Program-made: the position numbers and the translations under genes
Notes under the pieces: model-generated
The model's database searches: none
Told to the model about the DNA's origin: nothing
What the model saw: only the letters and a program-made list of their open reading frames with translations
Shown: positions 16,801-26,520 of the stretch, one piece after another
Layout of the letters: the number at the start of each line of letters is the position of its first letter
How positions within the stretch are numbered: position 1 is the first letter of the stretch
Origin: Rhodococcoides fascians A44A
GTDB taxonomy: Bacteria; Actinomycetota; Actinomycetes; Mycobacteriales; Mycobacteriaceae
Assembly: GCF_000760735.1 (NCBI RefSeq)
Contig: NZ_JMEX01000004.1
Coordinates: 424,072 to 488,071, forward strand
Direction of reading: 5' to 3'
Length of the DNA stretch: 64,000 nucleotides

Positions 16801-18714
16801 CCTCGATTCGCGATCGGTCGCACCGGCACCCTGCAACTCCGAATCGAGATCGCCGTCGATCGCCGCGTTCAACATCTCGCGCGATGCGGACACCCCGAAA
16901 TCGTATATCCAACACTGTAATCCGTCGGGACGGACCACCGGATAAGGACGCTCGTCGTCGACCTCGACACCGAGGCTCTGCAGCACGGGCAGCACCTGGC
17001 TGAGCGATACTCCCCTGCCTCCGATGTAGAGACTGAACCGCCAGCTACCGACCTCGGAGTCGGCGTTTCGGTAGAGCTGCATGTCGATGGCGCCGTCGGA
17101 CAGGGCTTCGAAACGAACGATGTCGAAGACTGCACGCTCGGGCCGGAAGTCCTGCTTGTAGGCCTCGGGCAACGCGTCCGCGTAGCGCGAGGCAACGACG
17201 TTATCCGCCGAGTCGATACGCGAGACCGCCTCCGACAGCGCGTCTTCCCAGGTTCGGATGGTCTCGGTGAGCAGAGCTTCGATCCGGTCGACGTTGTCCC
17301 GCGAGAGATCGAGCGCGGACGCCTGCTCGTCGTCCCGGCGGACCGTGACGTGCAGCAGTGCCAGGTCGGATTCCGTGACGCGGGCGGTGTAGTCGATACC
17401 GGACCCGGCCAACTCGTCGAGCAGGCACTTCTGCACCGCCAGTCGCACCCGTGTGGTGTAGCGATCACGCGGCAGGTACACCAGCGCGGACACGAACGAT
17501 CCGCCCGCGTCTTCGCGCAGGAACACCTTCACCTTGCGCCGACGTCCCAGGGCAAGTACGGCCGTCGCCGTTTCGTACAGGGAATGCGCATCGGTGGCGA
17601 ACAGCTCCGACCGCGGCATGGACTGGAGAACTTCCAGCATCGCCTGGCCCGAGAACGATTGCAGGTCGTACCCGGCGCGATCGACAGCGGAACGGACGCG
17701 CCGCTCGATCACCGGGATGTCGAGAACGTTCTCGTGCAACGCGGTCACGGTGAACACACCGACGAAGCGATGTTCCCCCAGCTCCGGATTCGACGGGTCG
17801 AACAGCGTCACGAAGTAGGGATAGACGGCACGGTGCACCGTCGCTGGGCTGGAACCCTGAACGAGGGTGACGATGTCGCTACGATCATCCAAAGAGCTTG
17901 TATCGGAAGCGATTCGGTGATCGTCCCGCAACACACCCAAACCACTGTCCGCGACCGGTACCGCGGTCAGGGATCCGTCGGAGGATTTCTCGGCCGAGTA
18001 GCGACGGTAACCGAGCAACGTGTAGTGACCGTCGGCGAGCCAACGCAGCAGGCCGGCGGCATCTCGCTGCTGAACAGCGGAAGAGTCCGTGGAATCGGCG
18101 GCGGCGGCCTCGAATGCGTCCGCGATCTCGCTCTGCACGCGGCGCATCCCGTCGGTGTCCGCGATGACCTCGCGGACATCGGTCAAGACCGCGGCCACAG
18201 CGCCTTCCACCGTGTCCGCGACGTCGTCGGGCACCGCGGGATTGAGTTGCAGATGCATCCAGGATTCGCGGATCGTCCCGTCCGAACCGGGCCCGTTGCT
18301 CGATCCGGCGGACAGCAACCTGTCGTCGCCGTCGCGTGTGACGTCGAGGATGGGATGGACGACGTCGCTGACCTCGACTCCGATCCGAGACAGCTGCGAC
18401 ACCACGGACTCGACGAGCAGCGGCATGTCGTCGGTGACGATCTGCAGTGCGAGCCCTACCGCACCCGACGTCCCGTCGGAGTTGTCGGCACCGGGGCGAT
18501 ACAGGCGGATGTTCGCGGTCCCCGCGGTACGCCGCGCAGCGAGTAGCACGTGACGCCGGAACATCGTTCGTTCGGCCTGCTCGATCGATCCGTCCTGATC
18601 GGCCGAGTCGACGTGCGCGAAGTACGCCGCCTTCACCTGCGACAGGGATGTGACCAACTCCCCCGGCAGTTCGCTCGTCCAGTCGATGTCCGTCGTACCC
18701 GCCGAGTTCGGCAT
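13846..18714 (-). CDS. gdh: NAD-specific glutamate dehydrogenase, 180-kDa class
   Basis: A 1622-residue NAD-dependent glutamate dehydrogenase of the large class first known from Streptomyces, converting glutamate to 2-oxoglutarate and ammonium. The N-terminal ~750 residues are regulatory (ACT-like segments, for instance LYIGGRGVSLSQVLPVLQSL). The catalytic core lies at about 800-1300: the substrate Lys motif PVGAKGGFVVKR near 855, KGAWESVKRHFREIG, then the Rossmann part VGVGDMSGDVFGNGML. A long helical C-terminal region follows. The ATG (MPNSAGTTDID) is preferred over a GTG four codons upstream because AAGGGAG overlaps that GTG. Known activity in mycobacteria is held down by GarA; garA is not in this window. 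The whole frame is intact. Confidence 0.95.
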   Translation of the reverse strand: MPNSAGTTDIDWTSELPGELVTSLSQVKAAYFAHVDSADQDGSIEQAERTMFRRHVLLAARRTAGTANIRLYRPGADNSDGTSGAVGLALQIVTDDMPLLVESVVSQLSRIGVEVSDVVHPILDVTRDGDDRLLSAGSSNGPGSDGTIRESWMHLQLNPAVPDDVADTVEGAVAAVLTDVREVIADTDGMRRVQSEIADAFEAAAADSTDSSAVQQRDAAGLLRWLADGHYTLLGYRRYSAEKSSDGSLTAVPVADSGLGVLRDDHRIASDTSSLDDRSDIVTLVQGSSPATVHRAVYPYFVTLFDPSNPELGEHRFVGVFTVTALHENVLDIPVIERRVRSAVDRAGYDLQSFSGQAMLEVLQSMPRSELFATDAHSLYETATAVLALGRRRKVKVFLREDAGGSFVSALVYLPRDRYTTRVRLAVQKCLLDELAGSGIDYTARVTESDLALLHVTVRRDDEQASALDLSRDNVDRIEALLTETIRTWEDALSEAVSRIDSADNVVASRYADALPEAYKQDFRPERAVFDIVRFEALSDGAIDMQLYRNADSEVGSWRFSLYIGGRGVSLSQVLPVLQSLGVEVDDERPYPVVRPDGLQCWIYDFGVSASREMLNAAIDGDLDSELQGAGATDRESRVQLRFTDAFTAVWEGRAEADRFNELVMRAALDWRQAMILRAYAKYLRQANFPYSQFNIEGVLLSHPRTARLLVGLFEAQFDPERASESRSEELSDELQSLIDEVISLDADRILRSIFELVRATLRTNFYVVDAHGTRREFLSIKFDPQKIAELPKPKPTFEIFVYSPRVEGVHLRFGAVARGGLRWSDRREDFRTEILGLAKAQMVKNAVIVPVGAKGGFVVKRPPATTGDAAADRTAALDEGKSCYRLFIAGLLDVTDNLDRASGSVIPPDRVVRRDRDDTYLVVAADKGTATFSDLANSVAAEYDFWLGDAFASGGSAGYDHKAMGITAKGAWESVKRHFREIGVDTQTEDFTVVGVGDMSGDVFGNGMLLSRHIGLLAAFDHRHIFLDPNPDRAASFAERERLFGLPRSSWADYDSALISRGGGVWDKTVKSVPISPEARAALGLGDTVTSLSPPELVRAILTAPADLLWNGGIGTYIKASTESNSDVGDKSNDAVRVNGNEVRATVVGEGGNLGATALGRIEYDLAGGRINTDAVDNSAGVDCSDHEVNIKILLESAISDGVLDRDDRDELLASMTDEVGRLVLWDNFMQNELLGTSRFDAPSLLTVHRRVIEDLEERRGLDRELEALPSEQEIRTRKSEGRGLTSPELATLMAHVKLSLESDLLASELPDSDVFASRLPKYFPDVLREPYANEITSHPLRRQLVATTLTNETVDRGGITFVYRLAEDAGATGTDAVRAFAAATAIFGLDELWNDIRTAGMPTASSDELLLESRRVLDRVARWLLTNRPQPLAVGAEISRYAGKVASLSAVVGEYIDTYQARNVEARVQAAVERGAPRELASAVYRLLDNYSLLDIIDVADITEHDPAEVAELYFALDAHIGIDWLLTSVSGLARGDRWHSLARLALRDDLYSSLRAITKEVLLGGEPHESASEKIAEWESTNSSRLARARAALREISDSGTLDLATLSVAARQVRSMVP

Positions 18715-18795
18715 GTGTTGAACCACTCCCTTGTGAGGACCTTCTTCGTCGTAACGACGAGCCTATAGGGGAAGGCGTCACTCGATGGGCGTGTG

Positions 18796-18841
18796 GTCCG
18801 GCCTGTTTCGCGTACTCGTCGGTAGGCGAAACAGGCCGGAC
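18796..18841 (-). terminator. Terminator hairpin downstream of ettA
   Basis: Arms 18796-18811 and 18826-18841 are perfectly complementary over 16 bp around a 14-nt loop. It lies 10 bp past the ettA stop on the minus strand, before the NAD-GDH start, and so separates the two transcripts. There is no T-run. Confidence 0.85.
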
Positions 18842-18850
18842 AGCTCGCGG

Positions 18851-20530
<1,680 letters not shown>

Positions 20531-20616
20531 GTGGGCCAGCTTATCGGTCCGAGGGCTCACCGACACCATCGCCGTCGCGGACCGACTCGCGCGACCGACG
20601 ACGGCCGTATCCAGCC

Positions 20617-20672
20617 GCGATGCAGGTCCGGACCCGATCGACCCTCGAATCGAGTCCGGACACGCGCATCGC
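20617..20672 (-). terminator. Two-tier hairpin downstream of ssb
   Basis: Outer arms GCGATGC (20617-20623) and GCATCGC (20666-20672) are perfect; inner arms GTCCGGAC (20626-20633) and GTCCGGAC (20654-20661) also pair. It lies just after the ssb stop and before the ettA start (20530), so terminates the ssb transcript. The rest of the 152-bp gap holds only the ettA leader. Confidence 0.75.
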
Positions 20673-20682
20673 AGGAAGGCCC

Positions 20683-21219
20683 CTACGAGACAGCGGCGGC
20701 GGTCCGCTCGCCTCCGGATGCGTCCGACGAGTCGAAGTCGGGCTCGTCGTCCATCTCACGTCCGTCCGCTTCCTCGGTGTCGCTGCTGTCTCGGAGGTCG
20801 CCGGGATCTCCGGATTCCGTGGCCCCGCTCTGTTCGTCCGACTCGCCACCGATCACGGTCCTGGCTCGTTCGACCTTGACGATGCACCGGGCGAGGTCGG
20901 GTCCGATTGCGCTCGCCGTCATTTCGACCGCGGACCGTTCGATTCCTTCCCTCGTCGTGTATTCGTTCGTTCTGAGTTGGCCGTACGCGATGACCGGATC
21001 GCCCTTCATGAGCGATCCTCCGACGCCTTTGACCAGCCTGCGCCAGCAGGTCACCGTCAGGAACAGCGTCCCGCCGTCGGTCCATTCGCCCGTCGCGCGA
21101 TCCTGACGGCGCGCGTTGCTCGCCATCCGGAAGCTCAGTACTTCGTCGCCGGATGCGGTCGATCGTTTGACCGGGTTGGTGATCACGGTCCCCACCACCG
21201 CACATTGTGCCTCGTACAT
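20683..21219 (-). CDS. ssb: Single-stranded DNA-binding protein, second (SsbB-type) paralogue
   Basis: A 178-residue OB-fold protein. The domain spans about 1-110: YEAQCAVVGTVITNPVKRST, EVLSFRMASNARRQDRATGE, TLFLTVTCWRRLVKGVGGSL and KGDPVIAYGQLRTNEYTTRE. The C-terminal tail is acidic (DDEPDFDSSDASG) but does not end in the DDDIPF-type tip used to recruit partners; it ends in ERTAAAVS, as expected for a secondary Ssb rather than the replicative one. The ATG follows AAGGGGGACGAAC. The position beside ettA corresponds to Rv2478c. Two DnaA-box-like sequences lie in its upstream region. A role in recombination or competence-type DNA handling is inference. Confidence 0.88.
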   Translation of the reverse strand: MYEAQCAVVGTVITNPVKRSTASGDEVLSFRMASNARRQDRATGEWTDGGTLFLTVTCWRRLVKGVGGSLMKGDPVIAYGQLRTNEYTTREGIERSAVEMTASAIGPDLARCIVKVERARTVIGGESDEQSGATESGDPGDLRDSSDTEEADGREMDDEPDFDSSDASGGERTAAAVS

Positions 21220-21315
21220 GTTCGTCCCCCTTGCTTCGGTGTTCGGCCGAGCACCACTCGACCCACGTCGAACTGTGCCGCGAAAATCGACCCTGCGGTG
21301 CCCCGAAACGAAATC

Positions 21316-21343
21316 TGTGGATGGGGCCTGTACCTGTGGACAA
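21316..21343. promoter_or_regulatory. Pair of DnaA-box-like sequences upstream of ssb
   Basis: TGTGGACAA (21335-21343) is an exact reverse complement of the actinobacterial DnaA box TTGTCCACA; TGTGGATGG (21316-21324) is a weaker copy in the same orientation, 19 bp away. They lie about 100-125 bp before the ssb start codon. Confidence 0.5.
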
Positions 21344-21390
21344 CCGACTCTCGAACGCCGGTTCACGGTGAGGGGTGTCGGGGTGCCGTG

Positions 21391-22014
21391 TTATACGGCT
21401 GCGTCGACGTAGTCGGTGCCCAGTCGTACCGGTTCGGCACTGCCCGCGGTGGAACCCGCGAGGGCACTTTCGATCATGGCGTACTCCGCTGCCGCGAGCG
21501 TCAACACCGCCGTGGAGAGATAGTCGACGGACACGATGTCGATCCCTCGCGCACGCAGGTCGGCTTCGATCCTGCCGACGTCGGCGTGATCGAGTTCCAC
21601 TCTCACACGGCGTCTTTGGACCCTGCGACGCACCGTGGCCGTCGCCAGAGCTTCGACGACCGCCCCGGCGTACGCGCGCGCCAGCCCTCCAGTGCCGAGT
21701 TTCGTTCCGCCGTAGATTCTGCTGACGACGGCGACCACGTTGGTGAGTTCGCGTCCGGTCAACACCTCGAGGATCGGTGTTCCGGCGGTACCACTGGGCT
21801 CACCGTCGTCGCTGGCCCGCGTGATTCGGCTACCGGGGAGGTCGCCGACGACGAATGCCGAACAGTGATGCCTCGCAGCGCTGTTCGATTGTCGAGCGGC
21901 CGCGATCACGGCTCGTGCGCGGTCCTCCGTGTCCGCCCGCGCCACGACTGCGAGAAATCGCGACTTCTTCACCTCGATCTCGGCGGTAGTTCGATCGACG
22001 ACGGTCAAGAACAT
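21391..22014 (-). CDS. YigZ/IMPACT family protein
   Basis: A 207-residue protein of the UPF0029 (YigZ/IMPACT) family. The N-terminal domain has the family core KKSRFLAVVARADTEDRARA, ARHHCSAFVVG and SDDGEPSGTAGTPILEVL, then VVAVVSRIYGGTKLGTGGLARAY. The C-terminal half is the smaller DUF1949-type ferredoxin-like domain (about 135-200). IMPACT relatives influence translation control in eukaryotes; in bacteria the role is not defined. The ATG is set by GAGGAGACC eight bases upstream; longer in-frame codons run into the ABC transporter gene. It lies on the same strand, 52 bp after that gene. Confidence 0.9.
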   Translation of the reverse strand: MFLTVVDRTTAEIEVKKSRFLAVVARADTEDRARAVIAAARQSNSAARHHCSAFVVGDLPGSRITRASDDGEPSGTAGTPILEVLTGRELTNVVAVVSRIYGGTKLGTGGLARAYAGAVVEALATATVRRRVQRRRVRVELDHADVGRIEADLRARGIDIVSVDYLSTAVLTLAAAEYAMIESALAGSTAGSAEPVRLGTDYVDAAV

Positions 22015-22066
22015 CGTCGGTCTCCTCTCACCGGTGTCGCGAGGGTAGCTCCTCGGCACGAGAAGT

Positions 22067-23869
22067 TCACGCCGCGACCGATTCCGAGACGTCGTTGTGC
22101 GCGGAGTCGCCGGATGCGTGTACCAGGTCGGCGTATCGACCACCCTTGTCGACGAGCTCGGTGTGGTTACCGATCTCGACGACGCGTCCGCCGTCGAGGA
22201 CGGCGATGCGGTCGGCGGCCCGGACCGTCGAGAGCCGGTGGGCGACGATGATGGTCGTGCGCCCCACCATCAGCTCGTCGAGGGCGGTTTGCACGGCGCG
22301 TTCGGTCGAGTTGTCCAGCGCACTGGTCGCCTCGTCGAGTATCAGGATCGGCGGGTTCCGCAGTACCGTGCGCGCGATCGCGAGACGCTGCTTCTCGCCG
22401 CCTGAGAATCGGTAGCCGCGTTCCCCGACTACGGTGTCGTATCCGTCGTCGAGGCCCACGACGAAATCGTGAATCTGCGCGATCCGTGCGGCGCGCTCGA
22501 TCTCGGCGTCCGTTGCGTCGGGTTTCGCGAACCGCAGGTTGTCTCGAATGCTGGCGTGGAACAGGTACGTCTCCTGCGACACGACGCCGACCAGGTCTGC
22601 GACGACAGCTGTCGGCAGGTCTCGGATGTCGATGCCGTCGATGGTGATTCGGCCGTGGGTGGGGTCGTGCAGCCGCGCGGCGAGATATCCGAGCGTGGTC
22701 TTGCCGGACCCCGTCGATCCGACGAGCGCCAGGGTGCTGCCCGCGGGGACGTCGATGTCGATGTCGGACAACGCGGGCCGCGAGGCGTCGGCGTAGGAGA
22801 ACTCGACGTGTTCGAACCGTACGTGCCCCGACACGTCCTCTCGGGCGAGCAGGGTCGGAGCGATCGGTTCGTCTATGTCGACCGGCAGGTCCAGGTACTC
22901 GAAGACGCGCCCGAACAGTGCCAGGGAACTCTGTACTTCCACGCCGGTGCTCAGCAGCTGCATCGTCGGCCTGAACAGCTGAGTTTGCAGGGTCGTGAAG
23001 GCGACGAGTGTGCCGACGGTGAGCGCACTGCCGTTCCCGATGGTGATTCCAGCGAACCAGTAGACGAGCGCGGGCATGATGGCGAAGCTGATCTGCATGC
23101 TTGCCATGCGCCACTTACCGGCCATCATGGCTTTGAGTTCGACGTCGGCGACTTCGTCGGAGCGCGCTGCGAATTGCTGCGTGAGAACGCCCGACGACCC
23201 CGTCGTCTTGCCGAGCAGGATGCCGCTGACGGACAGCGATTCCTCGATCTGAACCGACAGCTCGCTCAGCAGCTTCTGCCGAGTCGTCGAGATCTTTCGT
23301 CTCTCGTTGCCGATCTTTCGAGCGATGCGGACGAACACCGGCAGGATGATCAGCGAGAACAGCGCCAGCCGCCAGTCGAGCAGGAACAGCGCCACGACGG
23401 TCGCTGCAACCGTCGTGGCGTTCTGGGCGATCGACGTGGCGGTATTGGTGACCACGGATTGCATTCCGCCGATGTCGTTGGCGATTCTGGACTGCACCTC
23501 GCCGGTGCGGGTGCGCGCGAAGAAGCCGAGAGATTGACGTTGCAGGTGACCGTAGACGGCGACACGAAGGTCGTGCATCAGCGTCTGACCGACGCTGTTG
23601 GACATCCAGGTCTGGAGTACGCCGAGGGTGTTGGTGACGACGGCGACTGCGATCATGCCCAGCGCGATCAGCGTGACGAGCGTGACGTCGCGATCAGGGA
23701 TGGCGTGGTCGAGCAGTTCACGAAGGAGCAGTGGTGAAGCGAGCGCGACGACGGCACTGACGACGATGATCGAGGTGACGAGTGCGATGCGTGCGCGGTA
23801 GGGACGGAACAGCGCCAGAACCCTACCCACAGGGGCCGGGTCGGCGACTTTCGATTGATTGCGTACCAA
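22067..23869 (-). CDS. ABC exporter, fused permease and ATPase (MsbA/multidrug type)
   Basis: A 600-residue half-transporter working as a dimer in the inner membrane. The N-terminal membrane domain (about 20-320) has six predicted helices, for instance IALVTSIIVVSAVVALASPL and TLVTLIALGMIAVAVVTNTL. The ATPase domain (about 350-580) has Walker A GSTGSGKTT, Q-loop VVSQETYLF, signature RFSGGEKQR, Walker B ILILDEATSAL and the switch His in IIVAHRLSTV. The start is a TTG five bases after AGGAGG; this is the only fitting start because the family alignment requires the following helix. Substrate unknown. It is divergent from a MarR-type gene with a shared 78-bp control region, which suggests drug-responsive regulation. 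Confidence 0.9.
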   Translation of the reverse strand: MVRNQSKVADPAPVGRVLALFRPYRARIALVTSIIVVSAVVALASPLLLRELLDHAIPDRDVTLVTLIALGMIAVAVVTNTLGVLQTWMSNSVGQTLMHDLRVAVYGHLQRQSLGFFARTRTGEVQSRIANDIGGMQSVVTNTATSIAQNATTVAATVVALFLLDWRLALFSLIILPVFVRIARKIGNERRKISTTRQKLLSELSVQIEESLSVSGILLGKTTGSSGVLTQQFAARSDEVADVELKAMMAGKWRMASMQISFAIMPALVYWFAGITIGNGSALTVGTLVAFTTLQTQLFRPTMQLLSTGVEVQSSLALFGRVFEYLDLPVDIDEPIAPTLLAREDVSGHVRFEHVEFSYADASRPALSDIDIDVPAGSTLALVGSTGSGKTTLGYLAARLHDPTHGRITIDGIDIRDLPTAVVADLVGVVSQETYLFHASIRDNLRFAKPDATDAEIERAARIAQIHDFVVGLDDGYDTVVGERGYRFSGGEKQRLAIARTVLRNPPILILDEATSALDNSTERAVQTALDELMVGRTTIIVAHRLSTVRAADRIAVLDGGRVVEIGNHTELVDKGGRYADLVHASGDSAHNDVSESVAA

Positions 23870-23906
23870 GAAGACCTCCTGGGTCGACGAACATAAACGA
23901 GAGGTT

Positions 23907-23921
23907 ACCTCACTATGAGGT
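23907..23921. promoter_or_regulatory. Inverted repeat between ABC exporter and MarR genes
   Basis: ACCTC-ACTAT-GAGGT is a perfect 5-bp-arm palindrome in the divergent promoter region; GAGGTT also occurs twice directly (23901, 23917). TATGCT (23936-23941) six bases before the marR ATG is a probable -10, so the palindrome overlies the -35 zone. Likely MarR operator by inference. Confidence 0.45.
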
Positions 23922-23947
23922 TGCGATCAAGCGGCTATGCTGTCGAC

Positions 23948-24376
23948 ATGCACACGGGAGACACCCCGAACCTGGCCGATTCCTTCATGGCCGTCGCGCG
24001 GCGGATCCGCCATACCCACATGAGCGCGCTCGAACCGTTCGGACTCAATCCGTCACAGAGCCGTGCGCTGCACGTGCTGGCTCGAGAAGGGCGCCCGATG
24101 CGACTGCGCGCCTTGGCGGATCACCTGCGCATCGTGGCCCGGTCGGCCACCGACATCGTCGACTCACTCGAAACCGCCGAGCTGGTGGCGAGGGAGAACG
24201 ACCCGGCCGACCGACGGGCTGTCCTCGTCTCGCTCACCGACACCGGCCGGGTCCGACTACGTGACATCGACGCGGCCCGCGCGAAGGTGGCCGTCGAGTT
24301 GTTCGACACCCTCGACCCGTCGGAGCGCCACGATCTTCAGCGCATTCTCGCCAAGATCACGGCCGATCCGCTCTGA
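23948..24376 (+). CDS. MarR family transcriptional regulator
   Basis: A 142-residue winged-helix regulator. The recognition region is MRLRALADHLRIVARSATDI (about 48-67), and the wing carries the family signature VARENDPADRRAVLVSLTDTG (about 78-98, Asp-Arg at its tip). An N-terminal helix (LADSFMAVARRIRHTHMSAL) and a C-terminal helix (ERHDLQRILAKITAD) form the dimer interface. The ATG is preceded by a -10 box at leaderless distance, not by a ribosome binding site. Divergence from the ABC exporter suggests it represses both that gene and itself. It is convergent with the copper/oxidase assembly gene, 18 bp apart. Confidence 0.88.
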   Translation: MHTGDTPNLADSFMAVARRIRHTHMSALEPFGLNPSQSRALHVLAREGRPMRLRALADHLRIVARSATDIVDSLETAELVARENDPADRRAVLVSLTDTGRVRLRDIDAARAKVAVELFDTLDPSERHDLQRILAKITADPL

Positions 24377-24394
24377 CCTGTCGGAGAAATGCAG

Positions 24395-26428
24395 TTACCG
24401 CCCGTTGTCCCGATCGCGTCGTGCCAGCTCGGCGAACATTGCGTTGTGTGCAGCCAGGTCTGCGTCGTGGTCGCGGTCCGCGGCGCGGTCCGAGCGCTTG
24501 GCGTTGCGATCGTCACTGCGCGACCACTGAATGAGCAGGGCCAACATCACCAGGACGAGTGGAATCTCGCCCGTGGCCCAGGCGATACCACCGCCCAACT
24601 TCTGGTCGCCCATGAGATCGCCGTTCCAGTCCAAGCCGAGCGTGCGGTAGTACCAGCCACCCATGACGGTGTTCATGCTCATCAACGCGACGCCGAAGAA
24701 GGCGTGGAAGGGAAGCGACCCGAAGACCATGGCCAGTTTGGTGATGGGTTCGATGTGCCGCGGCGACGGGTCGACACCGATCACGACCCAGTAGAAGAGG
24801 TAACCGCTGAGAATGAAGTGCGCGTTCATCAGCAGGTGCGCCGAATGGTTGTCCAGCACAGCACCGAAGATGCCACCGAGATACAGCACGTAGAAGCCGC
24901 CGACGAACAGGACCGCCGCGACGACGGGGTGCGTCAGGAATCGCGAGACCGGGCTGTGCAGCGCCTGCAGAAGCCACTCACGCGGACCGGGAATACCGTC
25001 CTTGCCCGCTACCGGCAATGCACGCAGGGTGAGCGTGAGGGCGCCGCCGAGTGCGAGCAGAACGGGCACCAGCATCGACAACGCCATGTGTGCGCCCATG
25101 TGCACGCTGAAGGTCGCCGGCGAGTACTTGCCGACACCGGAGGACGTGGCCACGAGCATCGTCGCGCACCCGAGGAGGAACGCGATCGTCCGCCCGACAG
25201 GCCATGCGTCGCCTCGTCGACGGAGACGCCGAACACCGAGCAGGTACACGACGGCCAGCACGATCGAGGCCGTTCCGAAGATGAGGTCGAACCGCCAATC
25301 GAACATCAGCCGGGCGAAGGTGGGCGGATCCGGGAGGTCGTACCCGAGGGCTGCTTCGGACAGCGAGAGATCGGGGTCGACGTCCGACGGCGGCGGAGTC
25401 CGACCCAGACCGACCGCGAGGCCGATCGTGGCCGCGAGAACGAGAACTTCTCCCCCGGCGAACCTGATCAGCGCACTTCGGGACGACGGGTCGGATGCGA
25501 GAGCAGGTAGTGACCTGCGCCGCTGGATCCACCCGAAGAATCCCAGCGCGACCAGGGCGAGAACCTTGGCCAGAATCAACCGACCGTAGAGCGTCGTGAA
25601 CAGGTCCCCGACGGACACACGAACCAGAGCGTTGATCACACCGGAGGCTGCCATCACGACGAAGCAGACGGTTGCCACGGCCGAGAATCGCCTGGCCGCG
25701 ACGTCGGTGTGTGCGCCCCGGCGTCGGGCGTGAGCAAGAACGGCGAAGAGGCCGCCGGCCCACAGCGTCGCACCGACGAGATGCAGGATCAGACTGTTGG
25801 TGGCGACGTCGTGCGAACCTCCCGACGAGGAGTGTCCGGTCAGCGCGATGGGCATCAACGTACCGAGCGCGAAGAGCAGAAGCAGCGGCGTCCACGACCA
25901 CCGCAGTACCGCCCGCGAGACGATCGCGAGCACCACGGCCAGAATCGCCGTCCAACGCCAGGCTCCGGCGATTTCCACCTGATCGAGGGCAACCCACAGG
26001 TTGCTGGGTTGGATTGCGACGGTGAACGGCTGACCCGACGTGTCCGACAAGGTCAGCGGGACGAGTACCAGTGCGCACGCAGCCCACACGATCGCCGCAG
26101 CCGATCCGGTGCGCACGGCGCGGTATCCGCCGACATCGAGCACTCCGGACTTCTGCGGAGGCACCAGGAATGCTGCGAGCAGGAAGGAACCGATGGCGAT
26201 GGACGCCGCTATCTCGCCGATGGCACGGATGGCGGGAAGCCCGTACGTGGTGGCCGGACCGGGGTCGGGAATACCGAGGAGAACGAGCGCGTCCGACGCG
26301 GACAGACTGATGACGAGCGCTGCAACGACAGCACCGATCAATCCCGCCGTCACGAACACGGAGGTCGATGCGGTCCCCGGAGACTCGGCCGGTGGTGTCT
26401 CGACGGTCTCGACGTCTGGTGCTGCCAT
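24395..26428 (-). CDS. CopD-CtaG fusion: copper import/cytochrome c oxidase assembly membrane protein
   Basis: A 677-residue polytopic membrane protein. The N-terminal ~340 residues form a CopD-type copper resistance domain with about eight helices (e.g. LIGAVVAALVISLSASDALV, WTPLLLLFALGTLMPIALTG). The C-terminal ~300 residues form a CtaG_caa3-type domain, with HMGAHMALSMLVPVLLALGG, HPVVAAVLFVGGFYVLYLGG and LMNAHFILSGYLFYWVVIGV; its His residues could bind copper. This fused form is known in mycobacteria (Rv0102-like) and probably supplies copper for oxidase assembly. The tail is charged (DRNAKRSDRAADRDHDAD). It stands alone, with no cta genes nearby other than the distant ctaJ. Confidence 0.88.
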   Translation of the reverse strand: MAAPDVETVETPPAESPGTASTSVFVTAGLIGAVVAALVISLSASDALVLLGIPDPGPATTYGLPAIRAIGEIAASIAIGSFLLAAFLVPPQKSGVLDVGGYRAVRTGSAAAIVWAACALVLVPLTLSDTSGQPFTVAIQPSNLWVALDQVEIAGAWRWTAILAVVLAIVSRAVLRWSWTPLLLLFALGTLMPIALTGHSSSGGSHDVATNSLILHLVGATLWAGGLFAVLAHARRRGAHTDVAARRFSAVATVCFVVMAASGVINALVRVSVGDLFTTLYGRLILAKVLALVALGFFGWIQRRRSLPALASDPSSRSALIRFAGGEVLVLAATIGLAVGLGRTPPPSDVDPDLSLSEAALGYDLPDPPTFARLMFDWRFDLIFGTASIVLAVVYLLGVRRLRRRGDAWPVGRTIAFLLGCATMLVATSSGVGKYSPATFSVHMGAHMALSMLVPVLLALGGALTLTLRALPVAGKDGIPGPREWLLQALHSPVSRFLTHPVVAAVLFVGGFYVLYLGGIFGAVLDNHSAHLLMNAHFILSGYLFYWVVIGVDPSPRHIEPITKLAMVFGSLPFHAFFGVALMSMNTVMGGWYYRTLGLDWNGDLMGDQKLGGGIAWATGEIPLVLVMLALLIQWSRSDDRNAKRSDRAADRDHDADLAAHNAMFAELARRDRDNGR

Positions 26429-26520
26429 GACAACCAGAGTAAGAGGTGTCGAGTGCTCCCGTAGCCGGCGCCCTGCCGGATTCGAGCCTGGTGAAGGCGC
26501 GAGCGCCGGAAAGTCCTACG

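Noticed and set aside
26455..26500. Possible tRNA T-arm (GATTCGAGCC)
   Set aside because: No acceptor or anticodon arm around it; a cloverleaf cannot be drawn.
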